Below, piece by piece: positions 21,689 through 36,600 of a DNA stretch of 64,000 nt (the stretch's first letter is position 1; every line of letters starts with the position of its first letter). The notes beneath the pieces are model-generated. The model ran no database searches, was not told where the DNA came from, and saw only the letters and a list, made by a program, of their open reading frames with translations. A program made the translations under genes and the position numbers. Origin of the DNA: Axinella damicornis (Eukaryota; Porifera; Demospongiae; Axinellida; Axinellidae); assembly GCA_963931865.1 (NCBI GenBank), contig OZ007513.1:10441467-10505466 (forward strand), read 5' to 3'.

Positions 21689-24600
21689 GTATAATTTGTC
21701 TATTCATGGCCACTGTTTGGCAATTAGAAATGCATACCATAAATTACAGAGGTTATGTCTTCCATATAGCTACATTACAAGCAGCCAGCTTATAGGGATG
21801 ATATGGTGTCAGTTGAATTGATAACTGTGTGCTTACAGTTTAAATTGTATCCTACTTTAGAGGAATATCGGGACATGCAGACCTCCTGTTTCGGACACAC
21901 AGAAGATGATGCAGGTAGTATTATTAATACCTATGTATATGGGAGGCAATGAAGTATTGCAATGCCTTGCCGTATTGCCTTCCCAGTCAGGTAGTGATAT
22001 ATATGGTCTTCACAACTTTTAAAACTAACTGCACACTTCAGCAAACCATGGGTAAGTCATCACACTTGTGTATGTGAGCAGTCTGGTGCCGGACAGCTCT
22101 CTGCAGAGCTGTGCTTCCCGATTGCGTCCACTTCAGCTGCTGCTCCCCGATTGCATCCACTTCAGCCGCTGCTCTCCGATTGTGTCCATTTCAGCTGCTG
22201 CTTCCTGAATACGTCCGCTTCAGCTTTTGCTTCCTGATTGTGCCCACTTGAGCTGCTGCTCCCTGATTGCGTCTACAACAATTGCTGCTCCTTTCAGCTG
22301 CTGCTTCCTGATTGTGTCCGCTTCCACTGCTGCTCACCGATTAAGTCCACTTCAGCTGCGGTTCCCCGATTGCATCTGCTTTAACTCCGATTGCGTCCTC
22401 TTCAGCTGCTGCTCCCCGATTGCACCCCAGCCCCTGCCTAACATTCTCATGCATTCAAGGTGTATAGTAAGTATGAAGGTTGTCACTAATCTAGTCTCGC
22501 CTCCCCGAACTCCCACTTCCATTGATCACACACACACAGACAGACGCATGCACACTTTAAATCTTGATGTATAGATGCAATCGCTACATTTGTGTGATTT
22601 GGTTCTGCAGACCAATTTCTTCGTTCCCTCATTAGACATTTCTGAAGAGAGCCATGCAACACTACCTTCACCTCCAGCAGATACTGCTGGGAGAGCACTC
22701 TGGAGTGATTGCCAACCATCAGGCGGTAAGTTCAATGACGCTTCATGGAGCAAGTCCTAAATTCCCCTGATCTAAAACACACAATGCTTACTGGCCATCA
22801 GAGAGGGAGGCCATGCATTATTGGAGATAGTTTGGGGACATTTGTGTGCGTACTCTTGAGAATGCAGAACGACTCAGAATCTATTTCCCAACCTGTGTAT
22901 AGGAGGCTGGTTATCAATTACCTTATGTATATTTCCGCACCTCAAGTTCATTAAAGTAGGAGGGTTGGATTCATTGGGGGGAGCCAATGACTGGGATGTA
23001 TGGAATGTGTAGATTACATATTGCTGGAAAAGATGTAGAATTTGGCAACTGCAATTGCAAGATTAGATCAGGATTGTCCTTTTAGGCATTTGAACCATTC
23101 TCAGTATAGAGCCATGACTTTGTAGTACTTGAAATCATTCACGAAAGTCACAGAAGAATTTAGCGAGAAGTCATTATGCTAGCAATTTACCTTGAGGGCA
23201 TCCCCCCTAGAGACTGGTGCCTGCCACATGTGTCAGCCCCCTAGACCAAAGTGCTTCTTATGCCTGTGTTTACGTATGTACCCTTCGCTCGTCCCTTTTT
23301 GTCATCCTGAACCCATTATATCCCCTGATCATGTGGTACTTTACTGCCCTTGTACATGTATACATGAAACTCCCAAACAAGCAGACCATGAACTTAGCTA
23401 TAGCGAATTACCCTTGTACATTGTGCTTAAATGATGTACCTTCTCTCTTACTTCCAGCAACCCAGCTCAAACCTGATGACTTGAAGGATCTAAAAGTGCT
23501 CCTTCAGGATGTTGCTGGCTACTGGATTGCGATTGCTGATCAGCTGGGAATGAGATCGCAGGTGATTAACATCCAGAGATCCCCGCACAACATTGTTCCC
23601 TCAGACTTTCTGAGGGATTTGCTGAACAGATGGATTAACCAGGAAAATCCTTTGCCAAGTCTGGAAGTGCTTTGTCAAGCCCTGTGTGATGATCATGAAA
23701 TCATTGGAGGAGCCGGAGTAGCCAGAAAGCTGAAGGAAACGTTTCAAAGACATAGAGGTTTGTAAACTTGCATTGATTACTCTTGGCTTAACACCTCGAA
23801 CCAAACCACATTAACCAAGAAAATCCTTTGCCAAGTCTGGCAATATATACATACTAAGTAAAAGTTAATTGCGCTGTTATATATGCATAGCTAAGTTAAA
23901 TGTCTCTCTTGCTGAACAATGTCTACTGGTATTGGCTGCCACTTTGTCCACCACAACTGTGTAACATCTGTGAGATCGTATTCAGTGGGATTTTGGCCAA
24001 CATGTAAACAGTTTGCGTGTACTTCATTTGTGATAACTCTTCCCTCCCTTCAAAAGGTTCCATGCAAACTGCACCACAGCCACCAGCCAAACGAATGAGG
24101 TTGGATGACGATCAACTTATTGCCCAAGGTAATGCGTTATTGTTACATGCACTCCTGGTTTATAATAATTGCGCTGTTTGACTACTCAGGATTGGCCTAC
24201 AAGATTCTGACTACAGTGTCGTGATCGCTGTTGTGCATTGAACAAAACATGCGTTAATTTTGGTGTGAAACTCACCTTGGTGGGGTTTTGTGTTCCCGTC
24301 GGTCACCATTGCTCAACCACTGACTTTCACTGCCTCTCAGGAAAGGCCCACAAGATTCTAATCACACCATCGTGATCGCCATATTGCACACTGCCACTTA
24401 CGTGCCGAACTCACCCTGGTGCCGGAGTTGTGAGCGCTGCAAAAAGTTGTTGCTTGGCCAGATTGCTCACTTCAACCATAGCTTCGACTCGATTTGGTTG
24501 TTGTTGGTTGTCACGTAACAGGTGCATTAATTGGAACAGGTCACAACCTGGATATGCGGACATGCATGCATGTGATAGCCTTTGAATGAGGCTTGCTATG

Positions 24601-27600
24601 AGTATGTGCTGGTGGATGTATCCACTAGTGATGCACCGATAATCGGATCTGTTATCGGTATCTGGCTGATAATGACCTTCCAGGGGTGTATCGGCATCCG
24701 TAGGTTCACCGATAACTCTGCCGATAAATGGCATATGCTCATTACGTAACCACATGCTAGCGTCAACGTCAGGTCACCGCAATGTTTGTTGCGGAGTATA
24801 GAATGGCGAGTGGAGGGAAGAAGAGACGTCGCCAGTTTTATTCAGTCGAAGAGGATCTGAAGTTTGCTGTTTGCAGTGCTTGAGGCCAAAAGATTTGACA
24901 AGGTGGGGTAAACACGAGAAATTACAATATCGGATCGGTTACGGTATCTGCAGATATCTGTTGGTATATATCGGATTATCGGTGAAAGACCATATCGGTG
25001 CATCACTAGTATCCACAAGGTGAGAGTAAAACCTGGGTGATGGATTACCGGCTAACTCGAATTCAGTTTCCACGATTGTATTGTATGTGCTTGAACCCAG
25101 TATGTAAACCCATGTATGCTGTGCTCTGCCAGGGATCTATATAGTCTTCCGGTATCAGCAACACTGAGGTACGTAGCCGATAATTGTTATTGAATTCCAA
25201 CACCAAGGAGTTTGAACACTCCATTATCCAAATATACACACAGCAATTGTATGCAGCTATACAATGCACTTGGAAAGCAATTCAGTACAAATGCAGCATG
25301 CAAGCACAATTCTGGATGCCAGGAAAAGCGAATTAGAATGTGACTTAAACTTGTGGGGGCTCTAAATTTAACCAGATCTGCAGGCTTGTATTGCAGTTTG
25401 ATTATGGGGGGAATTCCCTTCCTGGAATGTTTGTGCTCCTTGTTTTTGAGGTGGTAAAGACTTCAAAGGAGCTGCTCTAGACATTACACTCCTGGTAGGG
25501 GAAAAATTGTGCCGCGTAACTAACTAATTAATCCAAATAAATAATCAAACCTCATAGCTTGCAGGACAGGCCTACAAAGATTCTGACTACACCATTGTGA
25601 TCTAGCCTCGTTCAAAAGCTGGAGGTGTGGAAGGCCTGGGAACGAGGCTAACTGTGATCGCTATCATGCAGTTAGACAAACGCATAATAATTGTGCTGAA
25701 ACTCATCTTGGTGGTGGAGATACAAGCGCTTTTTTCGAGCCGTCGGCCGCCATTGCTCAATTGCTCTCTTCGACGTTGGTTGCAGTACAAAGGCCCCACA
25801 AACATTCTGACCACACAGCCGTAATCGCTGTCGTTCACTGACACTTACATGCCAAAATTCACCGTGCTGGCAAAGTTGTAAGTGCTGTAATAACTTCGTG
25901 TCTTCCCTTTGGCCGCCATTGCTAGCGATCGACTGAGCGTGGTTGCCACGTGACATGTGCATTAATTGGAACTGACTGCGATACTTAGCTTGCGCTACGG
26001 CGAGAGTCGCAGCCGGTGTTGCAACGGCTACCAGGAGTGCGGTTGCCCCTCGATTAGAACAAGATCAAATTAATTGTCAAGCTTGTACAAAACAATGCCT
26101 CCTTCCCAGGCCCCCGCCCAGCTCACTTTCAGTACAGAAAAGTGAAGGGCCTGGTAAGTTTCCTCACATCAGTGAGCATGATGTAATCGACAAATGTTCA
26201 GAATGATAACATGTGTTTCGTTCAACCATCTGCATGTTCAACGCTTGGTGTTTATGGCAGTCGCCCCTCGTTAGCTAGATACATGTGGTATGTTGAACTT
26301 CATATAGACTTGACTCAATTCAAGGACACCACATTATTAGGTGGTGGTAGTAATATTACCATCTCCACCTTACATTGCAGGTGCTACCTATCAAAACTAC
26401 TGCAGCAACATTCGTGATGTGTATCGTGGAGCTCCCTTTGAGGAAAGAAATTGCTGGCCTCCTATGGGGAGGGTGAAGTACATTAACCTAGCTATTCTAA
26501 AGTCTGAAAGGTTGACAGCTGGTGATGACTACACGCTAATGACTATTCAACGATCGGCAGACGATATAGTCAGCAAAAAGAAAAGGATTGACTATGTGGA
26601 GCTATTTGATGGTTTAGAAAGTGGGTCGAAGATTTTGGTTGAAGGTAGGCCTGGGTGTGGAAAAACGACCCTTTTGAATAGAATTAGTCTTGACTGGTCA
26701 ACAAGAAAGATTTTAAAGGGTATTGAATTGCTGCTCTTGGTCCCTCTTCGAAGATTTCATGGCAAAGCTGAAGTTCACTTGGCTGATATGCTGCAATTGT
26801 ATGACACTGGATGTCTTTGTGATAGTGTTGAAACTCAAATTTCCTTATCCGGTGGTAAAGGAGTTTGTATAGTTTTGGATGGCTTGGATGAGTACCCTCG
26901 GTGCTCACAGCCTGGTAACTTTGTTCTGGAGTTGCTTAAAGGTAGAAAACTTCCTAATTCAGTAGTGATTGCTTCTTCACGACCTGCTGCAGCTCATCAC
27001 TTTCGACAGTATGCCACAAATCGGGTAGAAGTCCTTGGATTTCTCCGTCCAGAGGTACAGCAGTATATCCAGGAACACTATAAGCATGACAATGACAAGC
27101 TGAAAAGTTTAAACACGTACTTGGAACACCATCCGAACATCAGACATATGTGCTATCTACCTCTACATCTGGCAATGGTAGTTTATCTTAATGATGTCCT
27201 TGAAAGTGGGTCACTTCCCCGTACTGAAACTGGTGTGTATGAGAAGTTCATGTTGTACACCTTGCTTCGTGACATGCAACGGGACTCACAATCTAATGCA
27301 GAACAGTTGAGTGATGTCAAACAACTTCATCCTGAGAAACTGGAAGTTTTCAGAAACATATGCAGCTTAGCCTATTCAGCTACTGTTCAGTCTGAGCAAA
27401 TATTTTCTAGGAACGATGTTCAGGAGGTTTTTGGCTCCAATGAACTTAGTCTAGCAAGTCTTGGCCTCCTTACCGAGGATAAGCTATTTTGTGAATATGG
27501 TTTGGAGGAGACGTATAGCTTTGCACATCTCACTTTCCAGGAGTTCCTTGCAGCATATCACTTAACAGAACTTCATCCTGCAGAGCAAATCGAGGCAGCC

Positions 27601-30600
27601 GAGCAACATGCTGGTGAGAAGCACATAGGAGTCATCTGGAAGTTCTACTGTGGATTAACGAAACTGTCTGGGGAGGTGGCAGTGGAGGTCTTCCGAGTGT
27701 TACTGAGGCAGGATGATTTCAATCCTCTTCTGTTGTTACTCAGCATACACGAGTCACAGAACCCGAAGGCGTGCTGTGAACTGCTCTCCAGCAGGAATGG
27801 TGTACTATGCATTTTAGACGAAGTGCTTACTCCAGCTGATATGTTAGCTCTTGCCTACTGCATGCGAAATGCTTCAATGTCGCTGACAGAACTTAGTTTT
27901 GAGTCATGCTACTTGGGCAGTGAAGAACTGCAAGTTCTGACATCAGAATGCTCTTATCCACTCACGAATGTGAAGCGTCTCAGGTGTGTATCCATAAAAA
28001 GAGTATGCAGAGTGTATGTGCATGTCCGTATGTACGTATTAGGCCTTAAACGACTTGGGATTTCCCTAGCCGACTTAATGGTTTGCAGTTTGCACGACTA
28101 GTCGACTAATTGAATACTAACTAAGAAATGCCGGAATGTCATCACTAGCTGTACATAGCACAATCATTTCGCTGGCATCACTGACATCAGAAAATAATTT
28201 TTGTTCAAACACACTAGAGACTGGCCCTCACGACTAGTTGACATGCAAGAAATGTAGTTGACAACCTTAGTCGACTAATTCAACTCATTGTTCAGGCCCT
28301 AGTATATATACATAATTATGAATCTATGTGTACTGTATAGTTTTGGTCAAGTTGGTATAATGACCTTATCTACTTGTCAGCCTATGTTCTATTATCATCT
28401 TCAGTCTCAAGAAGACATTGATAAGAAAGAAAGTGGTGTCTTCATTCCTCACATTCCTTGGACGATTTCCCAATTTGGAGTCTTTGGAGTAAGTAACTAA
28501 ATCCAGACTACTCATACATGATAGATGTCGTTTTCGACAATTGGCATCCCTGCATGGAAAATATTTCATGCAAAGCACAGTCTGTGAATCAGAGCATCTT
28601 CATTTCAGTAACTACACACACCTATACATCATCTATGCAGTGGTACGTAATTCCATTCTACAAATCTCTCAACATCTGCTTACTGGATTGGAGTTACTTC
28701 ATTTGATAGCCTTTATCCATTCCTGATTCTAGTCACCTCAATCTCTCGTTTCTACAGATTTCCCAGATGCTCTCGGCCAGCTTCTACCGAACAATTTGCA
28801 GCAATATTATCCTCCTTGAAAGCCTTGAGATCCTTGATGTGAGTTTTCATAGAAGTCCGAGTTCCCGCAGCGTTCGACCCGCAGCACACTGTATCAGAGA
28901 ATGTGGCTGCAGCATTGTCTATTTAGGGATGGCAAAGGATAAAGTCGTTGTATTAGCAGGATGTGGCCAAAAAAGCTACAAAACCAAGGGTGCTGTTTGA
29001 ATGATGCTGGCAGTTCAAATACTTGCGGACGTACCTCAGAGTACACAGGAATTCAGACACACACATGCTGTGTATACACTGATCAAGATATTAAAAAAGC
29101 AGGGATGCTAGATAGAGCAGATATGTACAACCCCCTTACCCATTACAATGCATGGAAAAGATGGTTGATTCCTAATTGCTTTGTCATTCCTGACTTGTAG
29201 TTGTTATTGTTGTTCAAGTGCTTCAAACCTACAGCAACTACAGTAGCCCCTAGCTAACACATTCAGTGTTCTTGGTGACTGACCCAGCAACTACGTACAA
29301 ACACCCCACTAATTTATAGTTGACTATTTTTGTTTCAGTTTTCATTTTTCACCTGTCCTGACTGTAAAGTGTTTAACTTCTTTGTAAGTGTACTATGCAG
29401 TGACTCGTGTGCATTGGTCCACTACAATAGTACAAACAGTGTTGTCATCAGAAGTGGAGGAGGGATTCTTCAGTTGCTGGAAGCCATACCAACGTTAGAA
29501 ATGATCAGGTTTGTCTGTATACCACTTGTAGTCTTTTCAAGGTGCCTGTATACTGTGTGGAGATTGCAGCTGAATGGAACTTCAGATTTGATTGATCATA
29601 CAACATACGTATGTAGGGATTGCGCATTCAGTATACCAAAAACATTGCAAAATCTATGCCTTTATAACAACATGTGTTTGAGTGTGTTCATGACCAATAA
29701 CATTGTTAGCACTGTGTGCATAACTAGTGGAAATGCAGGGCATTGGGGGGTGAGCCTGAACAAAGAGTGCATACATGTGCAGGACATGGAGCAGTTGCAT
29801 GTATGTGTACAACCTCAGGCCACAGAAACTATGACAGCAAAATAATCTCATGTACATCACAGGAACTGTGAGTCAGGTTAGCTGAAGCAGTCTTGCAGGT
29901 GTGTCACCCATGGTGTAAACCAACAACCAAAATATCGCTGTAGCCATTGAAGAAGTAGGTCCACATGACGATTGACTTGCAGGACTCGAACAGAAAGGCA
30001 GGCATCAATACAAGTATTAAAGGCATCGACAGATGAATTTTTGTTCCCATGCAGTGGTATTGCTCACTCGCCACTGAATACGAGCGGTCTCCGTCTTTGT
30101 TGTCGCCACCGAAGAGATGGGATGTTCATGGTTTGCCTGTTCTCTAGCCAATCATGTGGTTGGTTCACGAGTGGTCTCCGTCTTTGTTGTCATGATCGTC
30201 CATCGAGCAGTTCTGTTCATGGTATGCAGTTCCTTCAGGGTTCGTCGAATTTGAATTTTATACGTGCTGAGGTATGGCTGTGACAAATAACTCATTACAA
30301 AAGGTGTATTATATGCCTAACGAAAGTTCCCTCATCGTGAACAGCATATTTTTGTGTCTACCGCAATTTCGCAAACCAACTGAAGCGGGCAGATAATGGC
30401 GATCACAGTAATGAAGAGGTAGTTCCTATGGATTCCATACACGTGAGCAATTACACCAGGCCCTACACCATTCTTTGTGTAACTGAAATGTAGGTTAGAC
30501 AGATTGAGCACATGTTGCAATCAAGTTGGTCTCTCTCCATGCCTATGAGATATTCCCAGTTGATGTTTTGGATTGGTGTTGAAGGTCATTTTGCAATAAT

Positions 30601-33600
30601 AATAGAACTGATGGCAAGTACTTGTATTGAACAGCTTCAATATGCTTTTTGACGAAGACTATTTGACGAAGATCTACAAACATGTTCAACTTTCATTGCA
30701 CTCATTACCAAGGTGTTCCGGTACCAATCTTGATCTTGAAGTGTCAAAGGAGTTTGCCAAAGGAACTACTGTCAGGTATTGTACTGATGAAGTCATTGTC
30801 ATCAATACCACTAGCTGTGAGTAATGAGCATTCAGTTCGTAGGAGTTGTCACACAGTCAGTTGTAATACACAAACTGTCCATTACTGTCACCATTTTTCT
30901 TTTCATAAGGAAAGAAGACCCTCACCACCACCTCATTATTTACTGTGTTTAGCATTTCAATGAAGACTTACACATGATCAAGAAACGTGTAGATGTTCCA
31001 TAAATCAAGGAAAATTAGTACATTCGTACTTTATTAGTAGAAAACTCAATTGCTTGAATCAATAATGAAGCTAGTTACCAGTTTATAAATCTGATTTTGG
31101 GACACGTTATGTGCCTATGGCAGTGAAAGGGTTGATCTAATGAACAGCAGTGTAATATCTCCTCCAATTAGCAATTTGTTCTATTGCCCTTTCTGTAGAA
31201 TCTTTAAGGGGAAGAGAAGAACCGCACTTCTTTCTGTGCAGACATCTGATACCTATGTTTTTAATTTTTCGGACATGTAAGTACTTCGTAACAGCAACCT
31301 TTTCACAGTGAGACCATTGCAACTTGTGCATGTATGTCTGAAGTAAAATTCGGACACCACTATGTATGTTCAGGTGGACAACACTCCCTGTTTCTTTTCT
31401 GAAGCAACTCCGGAAGGTTTTTTCAGCAATGGGAAGCTCCAAGACCTTTCTACTGAACACCTGGTTTTAGTTGTCGTAGGTGCCTCAGACACTGACAGTG
31501 TCATGTTGACCAGGTCTCACTCTCTAATTGGACAATTGATTTTGCCGTGTTTTAGTATGGACACCTCCGACGGCTTTCTGTCTGCTATGGTATGGAAATC
31601 GGTGGACTGTGCAAGTCCCCAGCAGCACAGTGGTATGTGTCTGGTGTTCTACATTGCGTGGTTCTCAAGATCAAGCTGTTTCCCTGACCCCATCCTGTAA
31701 AGCAACATGTTTAGAAAAGCCAGTAGAAGACATCAAGAACAACAGCTGTATCTCAAAAGCCATCCAGTGTATAACACCACGGACATGTCTTCAACTTGCC
31801 TCATCACACTTCCTGTTCAAAAGGCATCGGTGCATGCAACTCAGATCAATCAAACTTTGAGACTTTCTGAATAGTCTTGGATGCGGTTCTACGTGGCTAC
31901 AGAACTTGATTGTCTAGTAGCTTCAGTTTGTGTGTAATGGTCACATCGATCAGTAAAAGTGTGTGGCCCCTGTGCCCCTTTGCTGACAATATCATTTTAT
32001 GGCTTGTCTGCGTGTTTGTTCCTTCGCTCGACTTTCTGTTCACTGAGCACATAAAATTCTGACCATGATATGAAGAAATGTCAGTGGTATAGGGATAGGC
32101 AATACCCAATGGCCAGGCAATTACAAGCCTCGTCCCCAGGCCTACCCTGCTTATGGATCACTTCATCGTCCAGTTGGCTACGTAGGTTAGAGCCCTTTAC
32201 ACCGCTAGTCCAGACTCTATAGGCGCTGTAGACAACTCTGCTCAGCCAGTGTTTGTAATTTACCCCCCCCCCCCAACGTCCACCTGACATCACTCAAGTG
32301 ATGAATGATTGCCATGTTTTGCCACTCTTCTGCTTCCATGTGGGCCTGGGAACAAGGCTTGGCAAATACCACGATTATCACAAATTTGCTGTAATGAAAT
32401 TTTCAAGGAGGAAACCACCATAATGGCCAATGACTTTGCTACATTCTTAGACAATTTTTGATGTTGAATGCACTCATGATAGCAATTCTTGTCAGTTTGA
32501 ATGTCACAGTTATCATGATTATCGAATACGTATCTGCCGATCCCTACATATTATGTGCCAACCTGTACAACTGATTGATGTACACATAATTATGTGGAAT
32601 CACAGCAATTATGTATCTTAGCAATATTTGAGTGTGTTTTGATTAGGCAAACCTGCCAAGCTTGTTATCGTTTTACAGAATTTATAAATCTCCTTTGTTT
32701 GCAGAACCACCCCTCTGGAATTCATGAGGCAGTCTCTGCTTCAGTTTCCTGAAGCTGATGCTCATGTGATTGCTGAACTGTTCAAACTCTGTCCCAGGGT
32801 GCGGAGCATTAAGTGAGTTTGTGTTTTATGCATGTGTGTTCAACAGTATACTTTTGTTGCAACCATTTGTTTTAGAGAGAATTCTGCTATGTTTCTGCAA
32901 TTGAATCTGCACCAGCAAACATCTGGAGTGTTGATGATAGTACCATCCATGCCTACTGGCCGAGAGGAAGTCCGATATCACAGGCTTGTAACTTCACCCT
33001 ATCTTAGGGAGTGCTATTGCCGCATAGCTACAGGTTATTATGCAAGAGAACTGTTATAGTATGCCCAACATATCAGCACATTCAGTCTGCATTCTGTAAA
33101 CTGCACGCCAGATAAGTGCTGTACTGCATGTGCACCCCTATTTTGTTGCAAAATTCTGCTGGAGCATCGTATACGGATAAGTAGACAGTGATGCCTAATT
33201 CATTACATCGGCATGGGAAGTGAGCACACTTTAGAAGATGGTTGGTGATGGTGAATTTCTTAATGAACATTATTAAGAGTAGCAGTTGAGTTATGTCTGA
33301 TTCCAACACAAAAGTGGCAGTGCACGTTTGTAAGGAGTGACTGTCTTGATATGGTCAGCAGAAAGGAACACACTTGCTACCTGTCCATTACCATTTTTGA
33401 GTTTATAACCGCTCTACTCATTACTAATCTGAAGTAGTAATTTAACTAAGTACATACCCTACGTCAGCTGCATACGTCATGTGCTCACCAACAACTCCAT
33501 ACGTACATTCACCAATAAGTCCATATGCTTACCAATCAATCCATACGCTTAGCCGTCGTCTTAAACAGTAGTTGGTAATGGATGAACATGACTCATCTAT

Positions 33601-36600
33601 CCGAAATCAAGACTGCTGACTCAGCAAATGGTGCTAGCACACAGGTGTGTTCATTAATCATAGGTGAGTAAGCTGCATGCACTGAAGTTGACACTTTCCA
33701 AGAAACAGACCCAAAACTAAGTACTACAATGGAAACAATATTAATTGCCTTAGTTGGTAATCTATGCTGCTTGCTTATAAGTGAAAGAAGATGACGAGGC
33801 TGGATTTTTGATCATTCTCATTCTGGAAAGCTACATAATCTCTAGAGTAGTTTTGGAACAGTATGATTCAATGTGCAGTCTTGGTTAGTAATTACTTAGC
33901 AACAATACATCACTATTGGTAACTACCGTAATGACTCTAATAAATCGAACACTCTATTAATTCGAACACTCCCCTTCACCAAGAGAAGTTTGAACACCTA
34001 CGTTTGATTTGAGCAGTCACATGCACGCACGGCCCACAACAGTATTGCCAGAAAATGCACAACTGATACGTACAATTCATACATCATGCAGTTACAGCAT
34101 TGAGCAGTTCATTCAGCATCAGGTACGTGTGTACACGTCTCGATATCACACTCTGTGATCCCTCTGAGTGATCAGCCGCGGCATCCCGGTATTGAACAGT
34201 GCCTCCCGCATGCTGTTGTGTTTGTGACGCAGTGCTCAGTGTTGTCGCTGACTCATTTGTCTGTGTTGTAATTTCCTCGGTCTCAGCCCTGTTCGCCAAA
34301 CATGCTCTCACCTGTACTCCTTTGGCATCCGTAGCTCTGATCTGTCGCAATGAGGTTGAGGAGGGGACTTGATGATGTATAATGTAACACTCTGTTCTGC
34401 AAACCTTGTAGCTGTGTTTATGTGTGGTCAGGTTCACTCATCCATTTGAAATAAAAGCACATCTGATGAATGCCAAGTAGTGGAAGTTGCCGTGTAGAAA
34501 CCTACTGACGTGTTTACATGTATGGCAGCAAAGAGGCATATCATCCCAGGTCAGGAGTTGTGGTGACTGACTCTACAATTATGGAAGAAAACAACAGCAC
34601 CTCACTGGGTAGTTATAGTCTGTAATTCATGTTCTGCTCCCTATATGTACCTCTAGCAGAGAAGGCCAATTTTGAGCAGGCATTTTGGAGTTGGAAATTG
34701 CAGTAGTTTCTATGTTTATGGTAGCCTCTTACCTGCGCTTCCACACTGAAGTGCATGCTAAGTTCTCCAGCAGTATAGTACACACACATGTGAAGTAGTA
34801 GGGGGTGTGGTCATAGGTCGTCACCATTTGTTGCAAGATTAGAATTTCATCAGAACACATTGTTTTAAAAATTGTTCAGCCTGCATAAATTTCCCACTAT
34901 ACATGTACAGTTGATGCAAACAAGTGACCGAATTTGCATATCTTGCAATTTGTCAATTTCAACTTGTCAGTAACAATGGCCAGTACTTCCTTTCCTGGGA
35001 TGTCTGTGGGATTAGTATTACATATGCAGATACGGTTACGATAAGTAAAGTGATGTGGGGAGTATTAGTCTCATGCCCAGACCCTCAAGAGAGGACAGAG
35101 GGTCTGGGCAATGGAGCTGCTGCTATTATATGTGTAGGAGGGACATGCCCACAACCCGGAACAGCAATGATGTGAAAGCAGCACGAGTATGTAATTAGGA
35201 TGGATAAAGAATGTTGATAACTTTTTGTTGTTTTCACATTATATTGCCTGCAACACTGCTTAATATAGATGGCATACCCAAATGCGAATGGTAAACCATT
35301 TAAGATTGAGGCCAGGGTCCGTCCTTTTGGTCTACACCACTGTATGATCTTCACCTAGACTTACCCTAAGTTAGCCTCGTTCCCAGGCCTTCCGCACCTC
35401 CAGTTTTTGATTGCTTGCAGTATGTGGAAGGCCTGGCAACGAGGCTACCTCAAGTACCGTAAGAAAGTGACTTACAGTAATTATTTAGCACAACACTAAT
35501 TTGTGAAACTAGTGACTATCAGGTCATCTTTCATGAATAGTGACTTCATTGTGTCAGGCAGACTGGTCAGCTGATCCTAGACAATGGCGCCATAGTTTGG
35601 AGTTACTATAGAGCAACAGGAATACAGATCAGGAAGTTGTTGATGTGTTGTAGCTTGCAATTAAGGTCACATTGTCTGGCCAATAATAGCGTGAACATTA
35701 CTGTGACAATAATCACTACGAGTCTATTATGTTTATTTTACAGCCTTTCTATGAACAACATTGGTGATGAGGGGTGTGCTGCTCTTTCAAGAGGTCTGCA
35801 GGAGTGCAGAGAGCTTCAAACCCTTCAGTAAGCATGAAGTGGTCCACTGTTCTGAATCCTTCCATAAGTGATTATACAACAACCACGTGTACGAATGCTG
35901 TGGTGATATCCTAGCATAGATTTAGTGATAATAGCACCTTATATTACTAATTCCCATGCATTTAATAGCCTGTGGGGAAAACTTTATATTGACACAAACG
36001 TGTTAACAAATTGGACAAAAAGACCATACCGTAGAGACTGGTTAATAGGCGCATGCGCTTATCGCATACAGCAGCAAGAAAGTATGTGCTTATTATGAGT
36101 ATACGCTTATTAGCGGCAATGGATCCATGAGTATACGCTTATTAGCGGCAATGGATCCCGATCACAGCAAGCTGACGAAGATGCTGTGTATCTGCAAGAG
36201 CGGTGTGCAATGTCACCATATCTACAAGGGAGTTACTGCATGTCGGTGGCGGGATTCTTCAACTTTCACGCAAGGACATAAACGATGGCCACGTCCCATT
36301 TTGCCACAGTGTGTGCTAGTCTGGTGAAGCCAGACAGCGTGTAAGAGCGAGCGAGGGTCTGGTCTGAAGCACCTACTGCAAAAATATTGCAGCTTGAATC
36401 TGATTGGAGAATAGGCAATCACTACCCATTACTTCCTGTGGTTTGAACTGAGTGTGCTGCGTGTATTCATTGAGTTGGAAATGTATTCACAAAGTAACCA
36501 TGAGTATAAAACTAGAGATACAGTCGATTTTTGTTGCATTTGAACATTGCGTATTGCGTGACCATGTGCGGCAAGAACTTTCTGTGGGTGGAGCTTCACG

